A DNA stretch of 64,000 nt from Tridacna crocea. Taxonomy: Eukaryota; Mollusca; Bivalvia; Cardiida; Cardiidae. The position numbers were made by a program, and so were the translations under genes. The notes beneath the pieces are model-generated. The model was not told the DNA's origin, made no database searches, and saw nothing but the letters and a program-made list of their open reading frames with translations. The stretch is taken from NCBI GenBank assembly GCA_943736015.1, contig OX031073.1, positions 23,215,210 through 23,279,209 of the forward strand, written 5' to 3'. How positions within the stretch are numbered: the first letter of the stretch is position 1; each line of letters opens with the position of its first letter. This document shows positions 8,934-19,228 of the stretch, one piece after another.

Positions 8934-9202
8934 CTAGCCTAATATTTTGTTAGATGGCAAAGAGTAAAGCTTGCAAAGATCAACACAAGGTTGTAGGCTA
9001 GTGTGTGTAAATCAAAGATCAGGCTGATCTTGATCTATTGTAGCCTTAATTTTAGGCAACTATAGTGTTGAAAGGTGCAGCATAAGGGTTAGAGTATTAG
9101 TCTTCATCCCTGCAATGTGTGAGGCCTCATTATCAAAACTGTGTGGGTCTCGGCTTCAATAATTGAAGATTGCATGTTCATCATTTATACTGCTTTGATA
9201 GA

Positions 9203-9401
9203 GTGACGATAAAACGAGGCCTATAGAAAACATTGTGGGAAAAGGAGAAAATGCTGGTAACCAGGATTTTCTCCTTTTCCCACAATGTTTTCTGCCCTTT
9301 ACAAAACAAATTTCAAATTTTCAGTCACTTTTATTGTGGCGTCTGCAGATGCTTTGACAATTTGAATAAACCTAAAATATTGTCGTTTGGTAATGGGTTA
9401 A
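9203..9401 (+). mobile_element. Hp1 MITE, left end lost
   Basis: The stem is intact apart from one centre change (CCAGGATTTTC). Arm B ends TTTGGTAATGGGTTAA. Confidence 0.8.
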
Positions 9402-9535
9402 GGTAACAGTTCAATAATTTTGCTTTCCTTTTTGGAAAGTGTAGAAAACATCATGGGAAAAGGAGAAAATGCTGGTTACCAGAAGGCTTCTTTCTCAGGG
9501 TTGTGAAAACTTAGGATTGCTTTGTAAAGGTTTAA
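9402..9535 (-). mobile_element. Hp1 MITE with internal deletion
   Basis: One stem arm to CTGGTTACCAG, then a direct jump to AAGGCTTCTTTCTCAGGG. The second stem arm is missing. It ends at TTAA 9532-9535. Confidence 0.75.
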
Positions 9536-9616
9536 CCAATTGGCATAATTTTCAACAAATTGGTGGGATTTGCTTCAAAAAATGGAGAAAACATTCTAGG
9601 AAAACATGAAAATGCT

Positions 9617-9803
9617 GGAATTAATTTTTGTCCATTCCAAATTGAAAGCATTTGCAGATGAAAAAATAACTGTTCATAAAGAAAATAGATTTTGTATGTG
9701 AAGGCTGGAAACCTGATTGTGGGGAAGGAGAAAAAATGTTGGTCACCAGGATTTTATTCCTTTTCCCAGCAATGTATTCAAAAGCTATATTTCTCGGGGC
9801 TGG
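9617..9803 (-). mobile_element. Hp1 MITE, degenerate
   Basis: TCCATTCCAAATTGAAAGCA, then GCAGATGAAAAAATAAC. The stem is eroded around TTGGTCACCAGG. The right arm stops at TCTCGGGGCTGG. Confidence 0.65.
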
Positions 9804-9805
9804 AC

Positions 9806-9998
9806 TATTCACCAACCATTCTTGAGGATAATGTCTTCGTCTTATTCTCCAAAGTTTTCTAAATTTGTAAGTAACACAACTTCTGATTTGCTAAACTGAA
9901 TGATTTAGCCAATCAGAAGTTGTGTTACTTACAAATGTAGAAAATTCTGAAGAAAAAGACAAAGAATGTTCTTAAGAATGGTTAAGTGAATACAAATC
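9806..9998. mobile_element. palindromic MITE (ATTCACCAACCATTC), copy 1
   Basis: Left ATTCACCAACCATTCTTGAG mirrors right GAATGGTTAAGTGAAT. The inner arms TAAGTAACACAACTTCTGAT and AAGTTGTGTTACTTACAAAT pair almost completely over about 80 bp. A TA duplication is possible. A diverged copy is at 54886. Confidence 0.75.
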
Positions 9999-10067
9999 CT
10001 GGTGTATTACAAATTGTGATTGTGTGGTTTGAGGTAAAATTCTAATATTCAATAAAAAAAACAACCT

Positions 10068-10512
10068 GTGAACCCTTTACCACACAACAAAATTTTAGCC
10101 TTGTAAAAATTTAACCCCTTACTCCATGAGGCATTTCTATGGTATCTCTAATTGACCCTAAATAACAGCAAGGATGAAGCCGTTTGTTATGTGTATATGA
10201 CACCTTTTGATAGCATAGAAAACATTGTGACAAAAGGTGAAATTGCTCGTCACGAGCAATTTCACCTTTTGCCACAATGTTTTCAAAAGGATTCTACAAG
10301 CAATGTGTAGAAATGAGTATCTGTGGAGTAAAGGGTTAAAGCATTTGCAGACTAATATTTCAATGATGGTCAAATGGTGTAATCATTCTTTGATAAGATA
10401 GAAAACATTGTGGAAAAAGGAGAAAATGCTTTTCTCCTTTTCCCAAAAAGTTTTCAAAAGGCTTCTGATTCTCAGGGATGTTAAAACTCGTGATTGTGTG
10501 GTCAAGGGTTAA
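10068..10512 (-). mobile_element. Hp1 MITE interrupted by Hp2
   Basis: Arm B is split after AATTTTAGCCTTGTAAAAA by an Hp2 insertion and resumes AGCATTTGCAGAC. The palindrome has lost its centre (GAGAAAATGCTTTTCTCC). It ends GTCAAGGGTTAA. Confidence 0.85.
10111..10339 (-). mobile_element. Hp2 MITE nested in Hp1
   Basis: TTAA on both sides. Centre CTCGTCACGAG. The two stem arms are almost perfect (ATTGTGACAAAAGG against CCTTTTGCCACAAT). Confidence 0.9.
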
Positions 10513-10582
10513 TTATGCAAATCACAGTGTATCAGAAGGTTATCGGTACTTCCCGGTGTCCAAACAATTTTGGACACTTCAT

Positions 10583-10818
10583 TGCTCTATTCACACTTTA
10601 TCAAACATACTTTTAAAGATGTGACAAAAAAGACTAGAAAATATTGTGGGAAAAAGGACAAAATGCTGGTTACCAGCATTTCTCCTTTTCCCCACATTGT
10701 TTTCAACTCTAGCCTATGAATGATGAATTTCATCATTCGGGCAACATTTGATTTGTCATCTGCAAATTAATGCTTTCAATTTCAATGTGGCCAAAGTTTT
10801 GTTATTTAGCTAAGAGTC
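10583..10818 (+). mobile_element. Hp1 MITE, degenerate
   Basis: The stem with CTGGTTACCAG is recognisable. The arms are heavily mutated: ACTTTATCAAACATAC left, AAGTTTTGTTATTTAGC right. Confidence 0.55.
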
Positions 10819-11033
10819 AAAGCAATTTTTCAAGGTATTGGTTCTTTTATGAACAAATGCCTGTAAAATGATTGGAGGATAATTTGAAGCTGTCCCGAAG
10901 CCAGATGACGTTCAGTGATAGACAGGCGATAAGTGACAACTGTTTATTTTGTGTTCAAAGGAATGTGTTGAACAAAAAAAAGCTAGCGGGAATAAATTAA
11001 CTCCTGTCTGTTTGGAAGCTGTTATAGATGACT

Positions 11034-11265
11034 TTAACTCATTACTAAATGACACTATCTTAGGTTTGTCCAAATCGAAAGCATTTGCAGATGACAAAAT
11101 AAAAGTGACTGAAAATTTGAAATTTGTTTTGTGAAGAGTAGAAAACATTGTGGGAAAAGGAGAAAATGCTGGTTACCAGCATTTTCTTCTTTTCCCACAA
11201 TGTTTTCTAAAGGCTTCTTTCTGATCAGGGTCGTCAAATGTAGGGATTGTGTGGTAATGGGTTAA
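11034..11265 (-). mobile_element. Hp1 MITE
   Basis: TTAACTCATTACTAAATGAC to GTAATGGGTTAA. The stem is nearly perfect. Its right TTAA is also the left TTAA of the next copy. Confidence 0.9.
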
Positions 11266-11490
11266 CCCATTACCACACAATCCCTACTTTTGACGCCCTT
11301 AAGAAAGAAGCCTTTTGAAAACACTGTAGGAAAAGGAGAAAATGCTGGTAACCAGCATTTTCTCCTTTTCCAACAGTGTTTTCTACCCTTCCCAGAACAA
11401 TTTTCAATTTTTCAGTCACCTTTATTTTGCCGTCTGCAAATGCTTTCAATTTGAACCAGTCTAGAATTTTGTCGTGTGGTAAAGAGTTAA
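11262..11490 (+). mobile_element. Hp1 MITE sharing TTAA on both sides
   Basis: Complete copy with stem ACTGTAGGAAAAGG against CCTTTTCCAACAGT, a partly matched variant. The left TTAA is shared with the previous copy and the right TTAA with a different palindrome. Confidence 0.9.
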
Positions 11491-11597
11491 CTCATTATCA
11501 GGCAACAAAACTGTGGATGTGTCCATATTTGGAAGCAGAGTTACTCTGCATTCAATTATGGACACATCCACAGTTTTACTCATTAAAATCCTGATAA
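11487..11597. mobile_element. palindromic MITE (ACTGTGGATGTGTCCAT)
   Basis: ACTGTGGATGTGTCCATA and its complement TATGGACACATCCACAGT enclose a short loop with GCAGAGTTACTCTGC. The outer arms share TTATCAGG and CCTGATAA. Unrelated in sequence to Hp. Confidence 0.7.
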
Positions 11598-14503
11598 ATT
11601 CTCTGAAACCGCTGGTCAGATTTTGAAATAATTTCACAGAAATGTTCTTTGGATGACCCTTTTTAGCTCACCTGAGCACGAAGTGCTCATGGTGAGCTAT
11701 TGTGATCGTGCTGTGTCCGTCGTCCGTCGTCTGTCGTGCGTCGTGCGTCGTCAACTTTTTACCTTGTGTACGCTCTACAGGCCACAGTTTTGGTCGGATA
11801 CTCATGAAAGTTGGTCAGGATGTTTGTCTCGATAAAATCTCGGACGAGTTCGAAAATGGGTCATGTGGGGTCAAAAACTAGGTCACTAGGTCAAATCTTA
11901 GAAAAACCTTGTGTACGCTCTAGAGGCCGCATTTTGAGTCGGATACTCATGAAAGTTGGTCAGGATGTTTGTCTCGATGATATCTCGGACGAGTTCGAAA
12001 ATGGGTCATGTGGGGTCAAAAAGTAGGTCACTAGGTCAAATCTTAGAAAAACCTTGTGTACGCTCTAGAGGCCGCATTTTGAGTCCGATACTCATGAAAG
12101 TTGGTGAGGATGTTTGTCTCGATGATATCTCGGACGAGTTCGAAAGTGGGTCACGTGGGGTCAAAAACTAGGTCACCAGGTCAAATCTTAGAAAAACCTT
12201 GTGTACGCTCTAGAGGCCACATTTTCAGTCAGATACTCATGAAAGTTGGTGAGGATGTTTGTCTGGATGATATCTCGGACGAGTTCGAAAGTGGGTCACG
12301 TGGGGTCAAAAACTAGGTCACCAGGTCAAATCTTAGAAAAACCTTTTGTACGCTCTAGAGGCCACATTTTCAGTCGGATACTCATAAAACTTGGTCAGGA
12401 TGTTTGTCTGGATGATATCTCGGACGAGTTCGAAAGTGGGTCACGTGGGGTCAAAAACTAGGTCACCAGGTCAAATCTTAGAAAAACCTTTTGTACGCTC
12501 TAGAGGCCACATTTTCAGTCGGATACTCATGAAAAATGGTCAGGATGTTTGTCTGGATGATATCTCGGACGAGTTTGAAAGTGGGTCACGTGGGGTCAAA
12601 AACTAGGTCACCAGGTCAAATCTTAGAAAAACCTTTTGTACGCTCTAGAGGCCACATTTTCAGTCGGATACTCATGAAAGTTGGTCAGGATGTTTGTCTG
12701 GATGATATCTCGGACGAGTTCGAAAATGGGTCACGGGTCAAAAACTAGGTCACCAGGTCAAATCTTAGAAAAACCTTTTGTAGGCTCTAGAGGCCACATT
12801 TTTAGTTGGATACTCATGAAAGTTGGTCAGGATGTTTGTCTGGATAATATCTCGGACGAGTTTGAAAATGGGTCACGTGGGGTCAAAAACTAGGTCACTA
12901 GGTCAAATCTTAGAAAAACCTTTTGTACGCTCTAGAGGCCACATTTTCAGTCGGATACTCATGAAAGTTGGTCAGGATGTTTGTCTGGATGATATCTCGG
13001 ATGAGTTTGAAAATGGGTCACGTGGGGTCAAAAACTAGGTCACTAGGTCAAATCTTAGAAAAACCTTTTGTACGCTCTAGAGGCCACATTTTCAGTCGGA
13101 TACTCGTGAAAGTTGGTCAGGATGTTTGCCTGGATGATATCTCGGACAAGAACGAAAATGGGTCATGTGGGGTCAAAAACTAGGTCACTAGGTCAAATGT
13201 TAGAAAAACCTTTTGTAGGCTCTAGAGGCCACATTTTCAGTCCGAAACTCTTGTAAGTTGGTCAGAATGTTTGTCTTGATGATATCTCAGACAGGTTTGA
13301 AAATGGGTCATTGGGGGTTAAAAACTAGGTCACCAGGTCAAATCTTAGAAAAACCTTGTATATGCTCTGGATGCCACATTTTCAGTCCAACACTCTTGAA
13401 AATTAGTCAGAATGTTTGCCTTTATAATATCTTGGATGACTTTGAAAATGGGTCATGTTGGGTCAAAAACTGGGTCAATAGGTCAAATGTTATAAACACT
13501 TTTTGTATGCTCTGGAGGACACATTTTCAGTCTGATACTCCTAAAACTTGTTCATAATATTTGTCTTGGTGATACCTTGAATGAGTTTGAAAATGGGTCA
13601 TGTGGAGTCAAAAACTAGGTCAATGGGTCAAATATTAGAAAAACCTTGTGTACACTCCAGAGGCTACATTTTCTGCCTGATACTCTTCAGACTTGGTCAG
13701 AATGTTTGTTTTGGTGATGTCTCAAAAGAGTTTGATAATGGGTATTTGTCGGGTCCAAAACTAGGTCACTTGATGAAATCTTAGAAAAACCTTTTGTACA
13801 CTGTAGAGGCCACATTTTCAGTCCAATACTCATGAAACTTGGCCAGAATGTTTGTCTTATTGATATCTCAAAAGTGTTTGATGATGGGTAATGTCTGATA
13901 AAAAACTAGGTCACTGGGAAACTAGATGGTACATGTTTGGTCAATAAACTCAGGTGAGCGATTTCAGGGCCATCATGGCCCTCTTGTTAAAAATTGTTTG
14001 TGAAATTTTGCTCCATCAAGAAACATGGCTCTGGTGAATGGGGGCTTCTTCAGAAATATATGGCCATGAGGAAATTCTTTAAAATTTTTCTTTTCTGAAA
14101 CAGCTGATCAGATTTTGAAATGATCTCACAGGAATGTTTCTTTGGTAACCCTTTTCAAAAATTGTTTGCAAAATGCTGATTTGTCTAGAAACATGGCTCT
14201 GGTGAATGGGGGCTACTTGCACTATTTGGTCGTGAAGAAATTCTTTATCTCTGAAACGGCTGATCAGATTTTGAAATAATTCCACAGAAATGTTCCTTGG
14301 CTAACCCTTTTAAAAAATTGCTCAGAAATTTTGATCCATCCAGAAACATGGTTCTGATGGCTGTGGGCTATTTACACTATACAGACATAGAGAAATTCTT
14401 AAAAATTCTTCTTCTCTGAAATGGCTGATTACATTTTGAAAAAAAATGACTATGGTTCTCTCAGAAATTCAGGTGAGCGATCCAGGGCCATCTTGGCCCT
14501 CTA
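11598..14503 (+). mobile_element. Helentron-like element with about 165-bp units, interrupted
   Basis: The left piece starts mid-unit at CTCTGAAACCGCTGGTCAGA and breaks at GACCCTTTT; the unit resumes at 13989 with AAAAATTGTTTGTGAAATTT. The right end is CAGGTGAGCGATCCAGGG plus the hairpin GGGCCATCTTGGCCC and CTCT. The left terminus is missing. No Rep/helicase gene is present. The Helentron assignment is inference from the 3-prime hairpin, inverted terminal motifs and lack of a target duplication. Confidence 0.65.
11665..13988 (+). mobile_element. Helentron-like element with 145-bp tandem units
   Basis: It opens AGCTCACCTGAGCACGAAGT and has a GTCCGTCGTC microsatellite. About 15 units of 145 bp follow, starting near 11810 (one unit has a 3-bp deletion), each with GGATGTTTGTCT, ATATCTCGGACGAG and AAACTAGGTCAC. 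It closes CAGGTGAGCG, GGGCCATCATGGCCC and TCTTGTT. The unit is not a multiple of three, so the serial 71-residue frames are a by-product. The middle units are nearly identical and the outer ones diverge, as expected under unequal exchange. Confidence 0.75.
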
Positions 14504-14514
14504 ATGTTTCATAA

Positions 14515-14628
14515 TGTTTTTTTTTGTGTTCATATTAATGATAACTCTGATGTTTTAAGTCACACATTATTTTGTTGTCTGCAAAGCTTTCTGTTCAGAC
14601 AGGTCTAAAATTATATCATATGGTGAAG
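14515..14628 (+). mobile_element. Hp1 right-arm fragment
   Basis: Stem remnant CATAATGTTTT, then AGTCACACATTATTTTGTTG and GACAGGTCTAAAATTATATC. The left half is absent. Confidence 0.55.
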
Positions 14629-14691
14629 TGTCGAAGGTTTACAGAATTGAACGAGATGTTTGCTCTGTAAGAAGACAAAAAGAGATATCGG

Positions 14692-14920
14692 TTAACCCAT
14701 TACCACACAATCCCTACTTTTGACGACCCTGAAAAAGGACCTTTTAGAAAACATTGTGAGAAAAGGAGAAAATGCTGGTAACCAGCATTTTCTCCTTTCC
14801 CCACATTGTTTTCTGCCCTTCACAAAACAAATTTCATATTTTCAATCACTTTTATTTTGTCGTCTGCAAATGCTTTCAATTCGGACAAGCCTAAAATATT
14901 GTCTTCTGGTAATGAGTTAA
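14692..14920 (+). mobile_element. Hp1 MITE
   Basis: TTAA at both ends. The stem is near perfect (TGTGAGAAAAGG against CCTTTCCCCACA). It splits a repeat whose sister, near 15100, reads AGATATGGGGTAAGATA without any insertion. Confidence 0.9.
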
Positions 14921-14950
14921 GATAGTCATAGTGGAAACATTATTTTAAAA

Positions 14951-15018
14951 GTGGACAATGTAGATCAGAGATCAGACTGCATGTTCTGTGCAGTCTGATC
15001 TTGATTGACACTGTCCAC
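14951..15018. repeat. GATCAGACTGCA palindromic repeat
   Basis: Bounded by GTGGACA and TGTCCAC. Arms GATCAGACTGCATGTTCT and GTGCAGTCTGATC pair well. Confidence 0.7.
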
Positions 15019-15149
15019 AAAAGCTTTTTTGAATGGGTGATAAAAGGATAAAGGGTTTATTATAGTTCTGAATGAGATGTTTACTATGTAAGGAGACAAA
15101 ACGAGATATGGGGTAAGATATTCACAGTGGAAGCATTGGATGATATTAT

Positions 15150-15585
15150 AGGTGTTGGGAGGGAATTTTAAAGTTGGACCGATATTGTGTGGATTTATTG
15201 TGTTTTTAATCTACTTTAAACAAATTAATGTTTGAATATATCAGGATGCTTAAGTGTTAAAGTTTCATAAAAAAGGCATTGGTAGTGATTTGTTTTACAG
15301 AATTGACACTGTACAGTTTATGTGGAATGTAAGATCGTTGATCTAAGATTTTGTGAAATACTGGAAGTTTCATGATGGTGTTGGGAGTGAATTTGGAAGT
15401 ATGACCATTTAAGTTGAATTTACATGGGTTATAATCTACTTTACATGAATTAAAGTTTGGATTTATCGGAATGTATGGTTGATATAGATAGACATACAGA
15501 TGGTGATTTTTTTTCTAAGAATTAACATTGCACATTTTATTTAGAAGGAAAGATTATAGATCTAAGATTTTGTGTACTCTGATCT
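15150..15585 (+). repeat. diverged tandem duplication, period about 227 bp
   Basis: GGTGTTGGGAGGGAATTTTA ... AATCTACTTTAAACAAATTA ... GATCTAAGATTTTGTG near 15151 recurs from 15378 as GGTGTTGGGAGTGAATTTGG ... AATCTACTTTACATGAATTA ... GATCTAAGATTTTGTG. No coding potential. Confidence 0.7.
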
Positions 15586-15637
15586 TAATCCATGCTGTTG
15601 GAATAGGTAACTAAATCCTGGTTCAGCACTTCAAGGA

Positions 15638-15851
15638 TTGATTCTTTTCGAAACGACAAATTTTTTGACTACACCAAATTCATTAAGCATCTGCCGACAA
15701 CAAATTGAATCTTGTTAACATGATGATTTCTGACTTTCAGATAGGTTGAAAAATATTGTGGTTACCAGCATTGTCTCCTTTTCCAACAATACTTTCTGTA
15801 GGCTTCTTTGTCAGGTTCATTGAAAGTTGGGATTCTGTGGTAAACAGTTAA
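15638..15851 (-). mobile_element. Hp1 MITE, left stem arm deleted
   Basis: CGAAACGACAAATTTTTTGA, then AATATTGTGGTTACCAGC, so the left stem arm is missing. It ends at TTAA 15848-15851. Confidence 0.65.
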
Positions 15852-16071
15852 GTGAATCCAAAGAATACCAATCATCATAGACAGGCAGTGTATAGTAAGA
15901 TCAGACACAATATGTCAGAGTGCAATGTGATCATGGGGTTACACTGTTGGGTGTTTTGCAAAGAATTCATTATCGGAATGGCCTAGAAATCACAAAATCA
16001 TTCTGTTTTATTTTTGCTTTGTCCTTTAATGAATAGTTATATAGACCTGAAAGAAGTCAAAGAATCAGGCA

Positions 16072-16231
16072 ATTGAAAGCATTAGCGGGAAATTTGGAGA
16101 AAATGCTAGATGTACTCAGAAGCTTTTTATCTTTTTACCGCAATGTTTTTGTCCTTTCACGTGAAAAATTTTAGTTTTTGAGTCAAAATTTAGATCTTCT
16201 ATGAATAAGGTACTTTCAATATGAAAGTTAA
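16072..16231 (+). mobile_element. Hp1 MITE, degenerate
   Basis: Decayed stem (GGAGAAAATGCTAGATGTAC). The right arm (CGTGAAAAATTTTAG, GAGTCAAAATTTAGATC) is poorly preserved. It abuts the TTAA of the next copy. Confidence 0.45.
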
Positions 16232-16455
16232 CCCTTTCCCAAACAACAATATTTTAGACTGGTCAACATTTAAAGCATTTGCAGATGACAAAATGAAAGT
16301 GACTGAAAATTTGAAATTGGTTTTGTGAAGGTAAGAAAACATTGTGGGAAAAGGAGAAAATGCTGGTTACCAGCATATCCCCTTTTTCCCACAATGTTTT
16401 CTAAAGGCTTCTTTCTCAGGGCGTAAAAAGAAGGGATTGTGTGGTAATGGGTTCA
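16228..16455 (-). mobile_element. Hp1 MITE
   Basis: TTAACCCTTTCCCAAACAAC to GGTAATGGGTTCA. The stem is intact except for CAGCATATCCCC on the right arm. Confidence 0.85.
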
Positions 16456-16577
16456 ATGAGGCAAATAGGTCAATTATAGTCTTTCTGAGTCCTTTCACTA
16501 TTTGTCGCAATGTTTTCAAAGCTAGTCTAATCCTAGATGAAAGATAAGTAATATAATCAAAGGTATAATAATGCTTT

Positions 16578-16656
16578 GACCCTTTACAACAATGTTTTCC
16601 AAAGGCTCCTATACAAGCAATGTGTAGAAATGAGTATCTATGGAGTAAAGGGTTAA
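16578..16656 (-). mobile_element. Hp2 short-arm fragment
   Basis: ACAATGTTTTCCAAAGGCTC then AAGCAATGTGTAGAAATGAG and GGAGTAAAGGGTTAA. Only the right arm survives. Confidence 0.75.
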
Positions 16657-16895
16657 GTCTTAGAACATGAAAACAATATAGACTTGCTTCAGTTGAAAGC
16701 ATTTTCAAGGGGAAAGTTCTAAAATGGCTCCAATGATGGAATTTGTCTTTGATAGGATAGGATTAAAAAAATATGTGAAAAAAGGAGAAAATGCTGCTTA
16801 AAAGCATTTCCTCCTTTTTGCATACTTTTTTTCAAAAGGCTTCTACCTTACAATGGGTCATTGAAACTAAATGGGATTGTGTTGTAAAGGCTTAA
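16653..16895 (-). mobile_element. Hp1 MITE, diverged
   Basis: Starts at the TTAA ending the Hp2 fragment. The stem centre is remodelled to GCTGCTTAAAAGC. It ends TTGTAAAGGCTTAA. Confidence 0.65.
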
Positions 16896-17407
16896 AACAA
16901 TGTGGTATTTTCTGTACTGATTAGTTTTTATCCTTTTAGGTATTCTTTTGAATGTCAGACTGGGCTCTTCTCCATCAAAACCGTATTTCACCTAATTAAC
17001 ACTCCCTAATAGTAACGAGGGGTTATGGCCCTTTAAATCTTCTTGATCCAGTGACATGGTAGATGGTGGGGTGTATTATCAATATAGGAAAATTCTTGCC
17101 TCAAGTTCTATTACAGACTGTTTTAACAAGAGCACCACATGTGGATGCCAACTCGCAGCTGCAAGTGATAAACTTTAAGAGAAAATTTTGAGCCAGAAAG
17201 GGGCATAACTGTGTCAAATTACTTTGATGGTTGCCTACTCTTGTCTTATGGGTTCCTTTTTTTGATAGTGAATAACTTGTCCAAGTCTGGAGTAAAAATC
17301 TTCCGTAAAACAGATAGATATTACTAAATGTCACACTTTTTGAAAATATCAAAATTCTTGCACAACAATCGCAGCAGATGATGAGGTTGCCAATTCAAGG
17401 GTTATGA
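16896..17407. repeat. possible fragment of a GAGCACCACATG repeat
   Basis: AACAAGAGCACCACATGTGG near 17131 resembles the inverse of TACCAGCATGAGGTGCTCTT near 27230, suggesting ends of one repeat family. The rest holds nothing I recognise. Confidence 0.3.
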
Positions 17408-17637
17408 TAACCCTTTCCTAAACAACAAAAATTTAGCCTGGTCCAGATTGAAAGTACTTGCAGACGACAAAATAAGCGTAACTCAAAAATTGAAATTTGT
17501 TTCCAGCAGGGTAGAAAACATTGTGGGAAAAGGAGAAAATGCTGGTCACCAGCATTTTCTCCTCTTCCCACAATGTTTTCAAAAGGCTTCTATCTCAGTG
17601 TCATAAAAACCAGGGATTGTTTGGTTAAGGGATAATA
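17408..17637 (-). mobile_element. Hp1 MITE
   Basis: ATAACCCTTTCCTAAACAAC to TTTGGTTAAGGGATAA, so both TTAA ends have mutated. The palindrome centre is CTGGTCACCAG, otherwise nearly perfect. Confidence 0.85.
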
Positions 17638-17652
17638 AGTAATCATTTATTT

Positions 17653-17780
17653 TTAAGTTGCATGTTTGTCAAAACATTTGACTTTTAGTGATGAGCTCAA
17701 GGAGCTCAGGGTGAGTTGGGGGTTTCTATAGTGGGTTGAAGAATCATGCTAAAAAATTCATCAAAATCATATATTTTTAA
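17653..17780 (+). repeat. GAGCTCAAGGAGCTC repeat, copy 1
   Basis: GTTTGTCAAAACATTTGACT, GATGAGCTCAAGGAGCTC, then TATAGTGGGTTGAAGAATCA. A second copy is at 57305-57430. CTCAAGGAG sits within an imperfect palindrome. Confidence 0.65.
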
Positions 17781-17892
17781 AAACTCCAAGCTAAAAATGT
17801 CTTAGTAATCAACAATTGAAGAACTTTTTTATTTGTCCAATTTGGAGGCTAACAATAATGTATGTATACCATGTCCACAGATGTTCTGTAAA

Positions 17893-17958
17893 TAACTCAG
17901 CTGTGCCCCTTACAGAATAAATATAACTCAGCTGTGCCCCTTACAGAATAAATATAAA
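17893..17958 (+). repeat. 31-bp tandem duplication
   Basis: ACTCAGCTGTGCCCCTTACA then GAATAAATATA occurs twice head to tail with no mismatch, implying a recent event. Confidence 0.85.
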
Positions 17959-18017
17959 AGAACAGATGTATCATTCATAAATAATCTGGTCATAAAGAGC
18001 TACTTGTTATCTCTGTA

Positions 18018-18434
18018 CAACACCGTGAAATTTTAGAATAGTCCGAATTGAAAGCATTTGCAGAAGACATTTTTAAAGGTGGCTCCAGTGACAAAATTTG
18101 GTCTGCATAGGATAGAAAACATTGTGTGAAAAGAAGAAAATGCTGTTCACAAGCATTTTCTCCTTTTTACACAATGTTTTTTAAAAGCCATTACCGAACG
18201 ACAAAATTAGACTGGTCCAAACTGAAAGCACATGCAGATGACAAATTAAATGTAACTCAAAAATATAAATTTGTTTCCAGCAGGGTAAACAACATTGTGG
18301 GAAAAGGAGAAAATGCTGTTTAACCTGCATTTTCTCCTTTTCCTACAGTGTTTTCAAAAGGCTTCCTTCTCAGGGTCGTTTAAATTGGGATTGTGTGGTA
18401 AGAGTTAAAGTCAGGATTCTATGGTGAAGGGTTT
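18018..18434 (-). mobile_element. Hp1 MITE interrupted by Hp1
   Basis: Arm B and stem (TGTGTGAAAAGAAG against CTCCTTTTTACACA) are followed by an inserted copy at 18181-18408. Its own arm A remnant, GTCAGGATTCTATGGTGAAG, continues after the insertion. Confidence 0.75.
18181..18408 (-). mobile_element. Hp1 MITE nested in Hp1
   Basis: Between TTAA 18181-18184 and TTAA 18405-18408. Arm B CCATTACCGAACGACAAAAT. The stem centre is altered (GCTGTTTAACCTGC). Confidence 0.85.
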
Positions 18435-18482
18435 GAATCCTTAAAACCCTTTCATATTTTTCATGAGTTGAGTTTGCAACCA

Positions 18483-18541
18483 GTGTAGATCAAGATCAGA
18501 CTGCATAAAGAGGCAGTCAGATCAAGCTTGATCTACACTGT
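18483..18541. repeat. GATCAGACTGCA palindromic repeat
   Basis: GTAGATCAAGATCAGACTGC and GCAGTCAGATCAAGCTTGAT pair as an imperfect hairpin ending CTACACTGT. Confidence 0.7.
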
Positions 18542-18640
18542 TTGATTTGTTGGGACATTTTTCTGAACAACAACAAGTTTGAGATTAATTGGGCGTATGT
18601 TGTGTGCAGTTTCAGATCTTGATTTACTCTGACCATTTAT

Positions 18641-18994
18641 TATAACCCCCTCCCCCACAACATAGTAGAGGGGGGATACTGGAATTAATGGCTGTCTGTC
18701 CATCCATCTGTCCGTCTGTCTGTCTGTCTTTAGACACAAATTTGTCCAGAGCAATATTCCTACGGTTTTTAACATACTGAATTCAAATTTGCACACAGAG
18801 TTCCTGTAGACCTATATATGAAGTTTTGCATGTGCAATTTTCATGACCCTGCTGCGATTTGTTTAGGAATTATCTCCCCTTGAACTTTTTTCAACTCTTA
18901 CTTTTGTACTAAACCATACTGCATTATGTGATAAAGACCTGTTTTTGTGAGAAGGAGCCGGTGGGGGGTATAATCACATTTAGCGATAGCTCTA
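18641..18994 (+). mobile_element. TATACCCCC-type element
   Basis: The left end is degenerate (TTATAACCCCCTCCCCCACA, then GGGGGGATACTGGAATTAAT) and is followed by GTCTGTCC and GTCTGTCTGTC. The right end AAGGAGCCGGTGGGGGGTAT ... GATAGCTCTA matches the right end of the larger copy near 26960. Confidence 0.75.
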
Positions 18995-18996
18995 TT

Positions 18997-19228
18997 TCAC
19001 TCATTACCAAACGACAAAATTTTTGGCATGTCCAAATTGAAAGCATTTGCAGACGACAAAATAAAGGTGACTGAATATTTGAATTTTTTTGGGGGGGTGA
19101 AGGGTAGAAAATATTGTGGGAAAAGGAGAAAATACTGGTTACCAGCATTTGCTTCTTTTCCAACAATGTTTTCTAATGGCTTCCTTCTCAGGGTCATCAA
19201 AAGTAGGGATTGTGTGGTAATGGGTTAA
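18997..19228 (-). mobile_element. Hp1 MITE
   Basis: CACTCATTACCAAACGACAA to GTAATGGGTTAA. The left stem has AAAATACTGG and the right has CCAGCATTTGCTTC, so pairing is imperfect. A GGGGGGG run interrupts arm B. Confidence 0.85.

Noticed and set aside
11811..13183. Series of 71-residue frames of the MVRMFV type
   Set aside because: Each is one 145-bp tandem unit read in a shifting frame. The unit is not a multiple of three, and every frame ends at the same stop.
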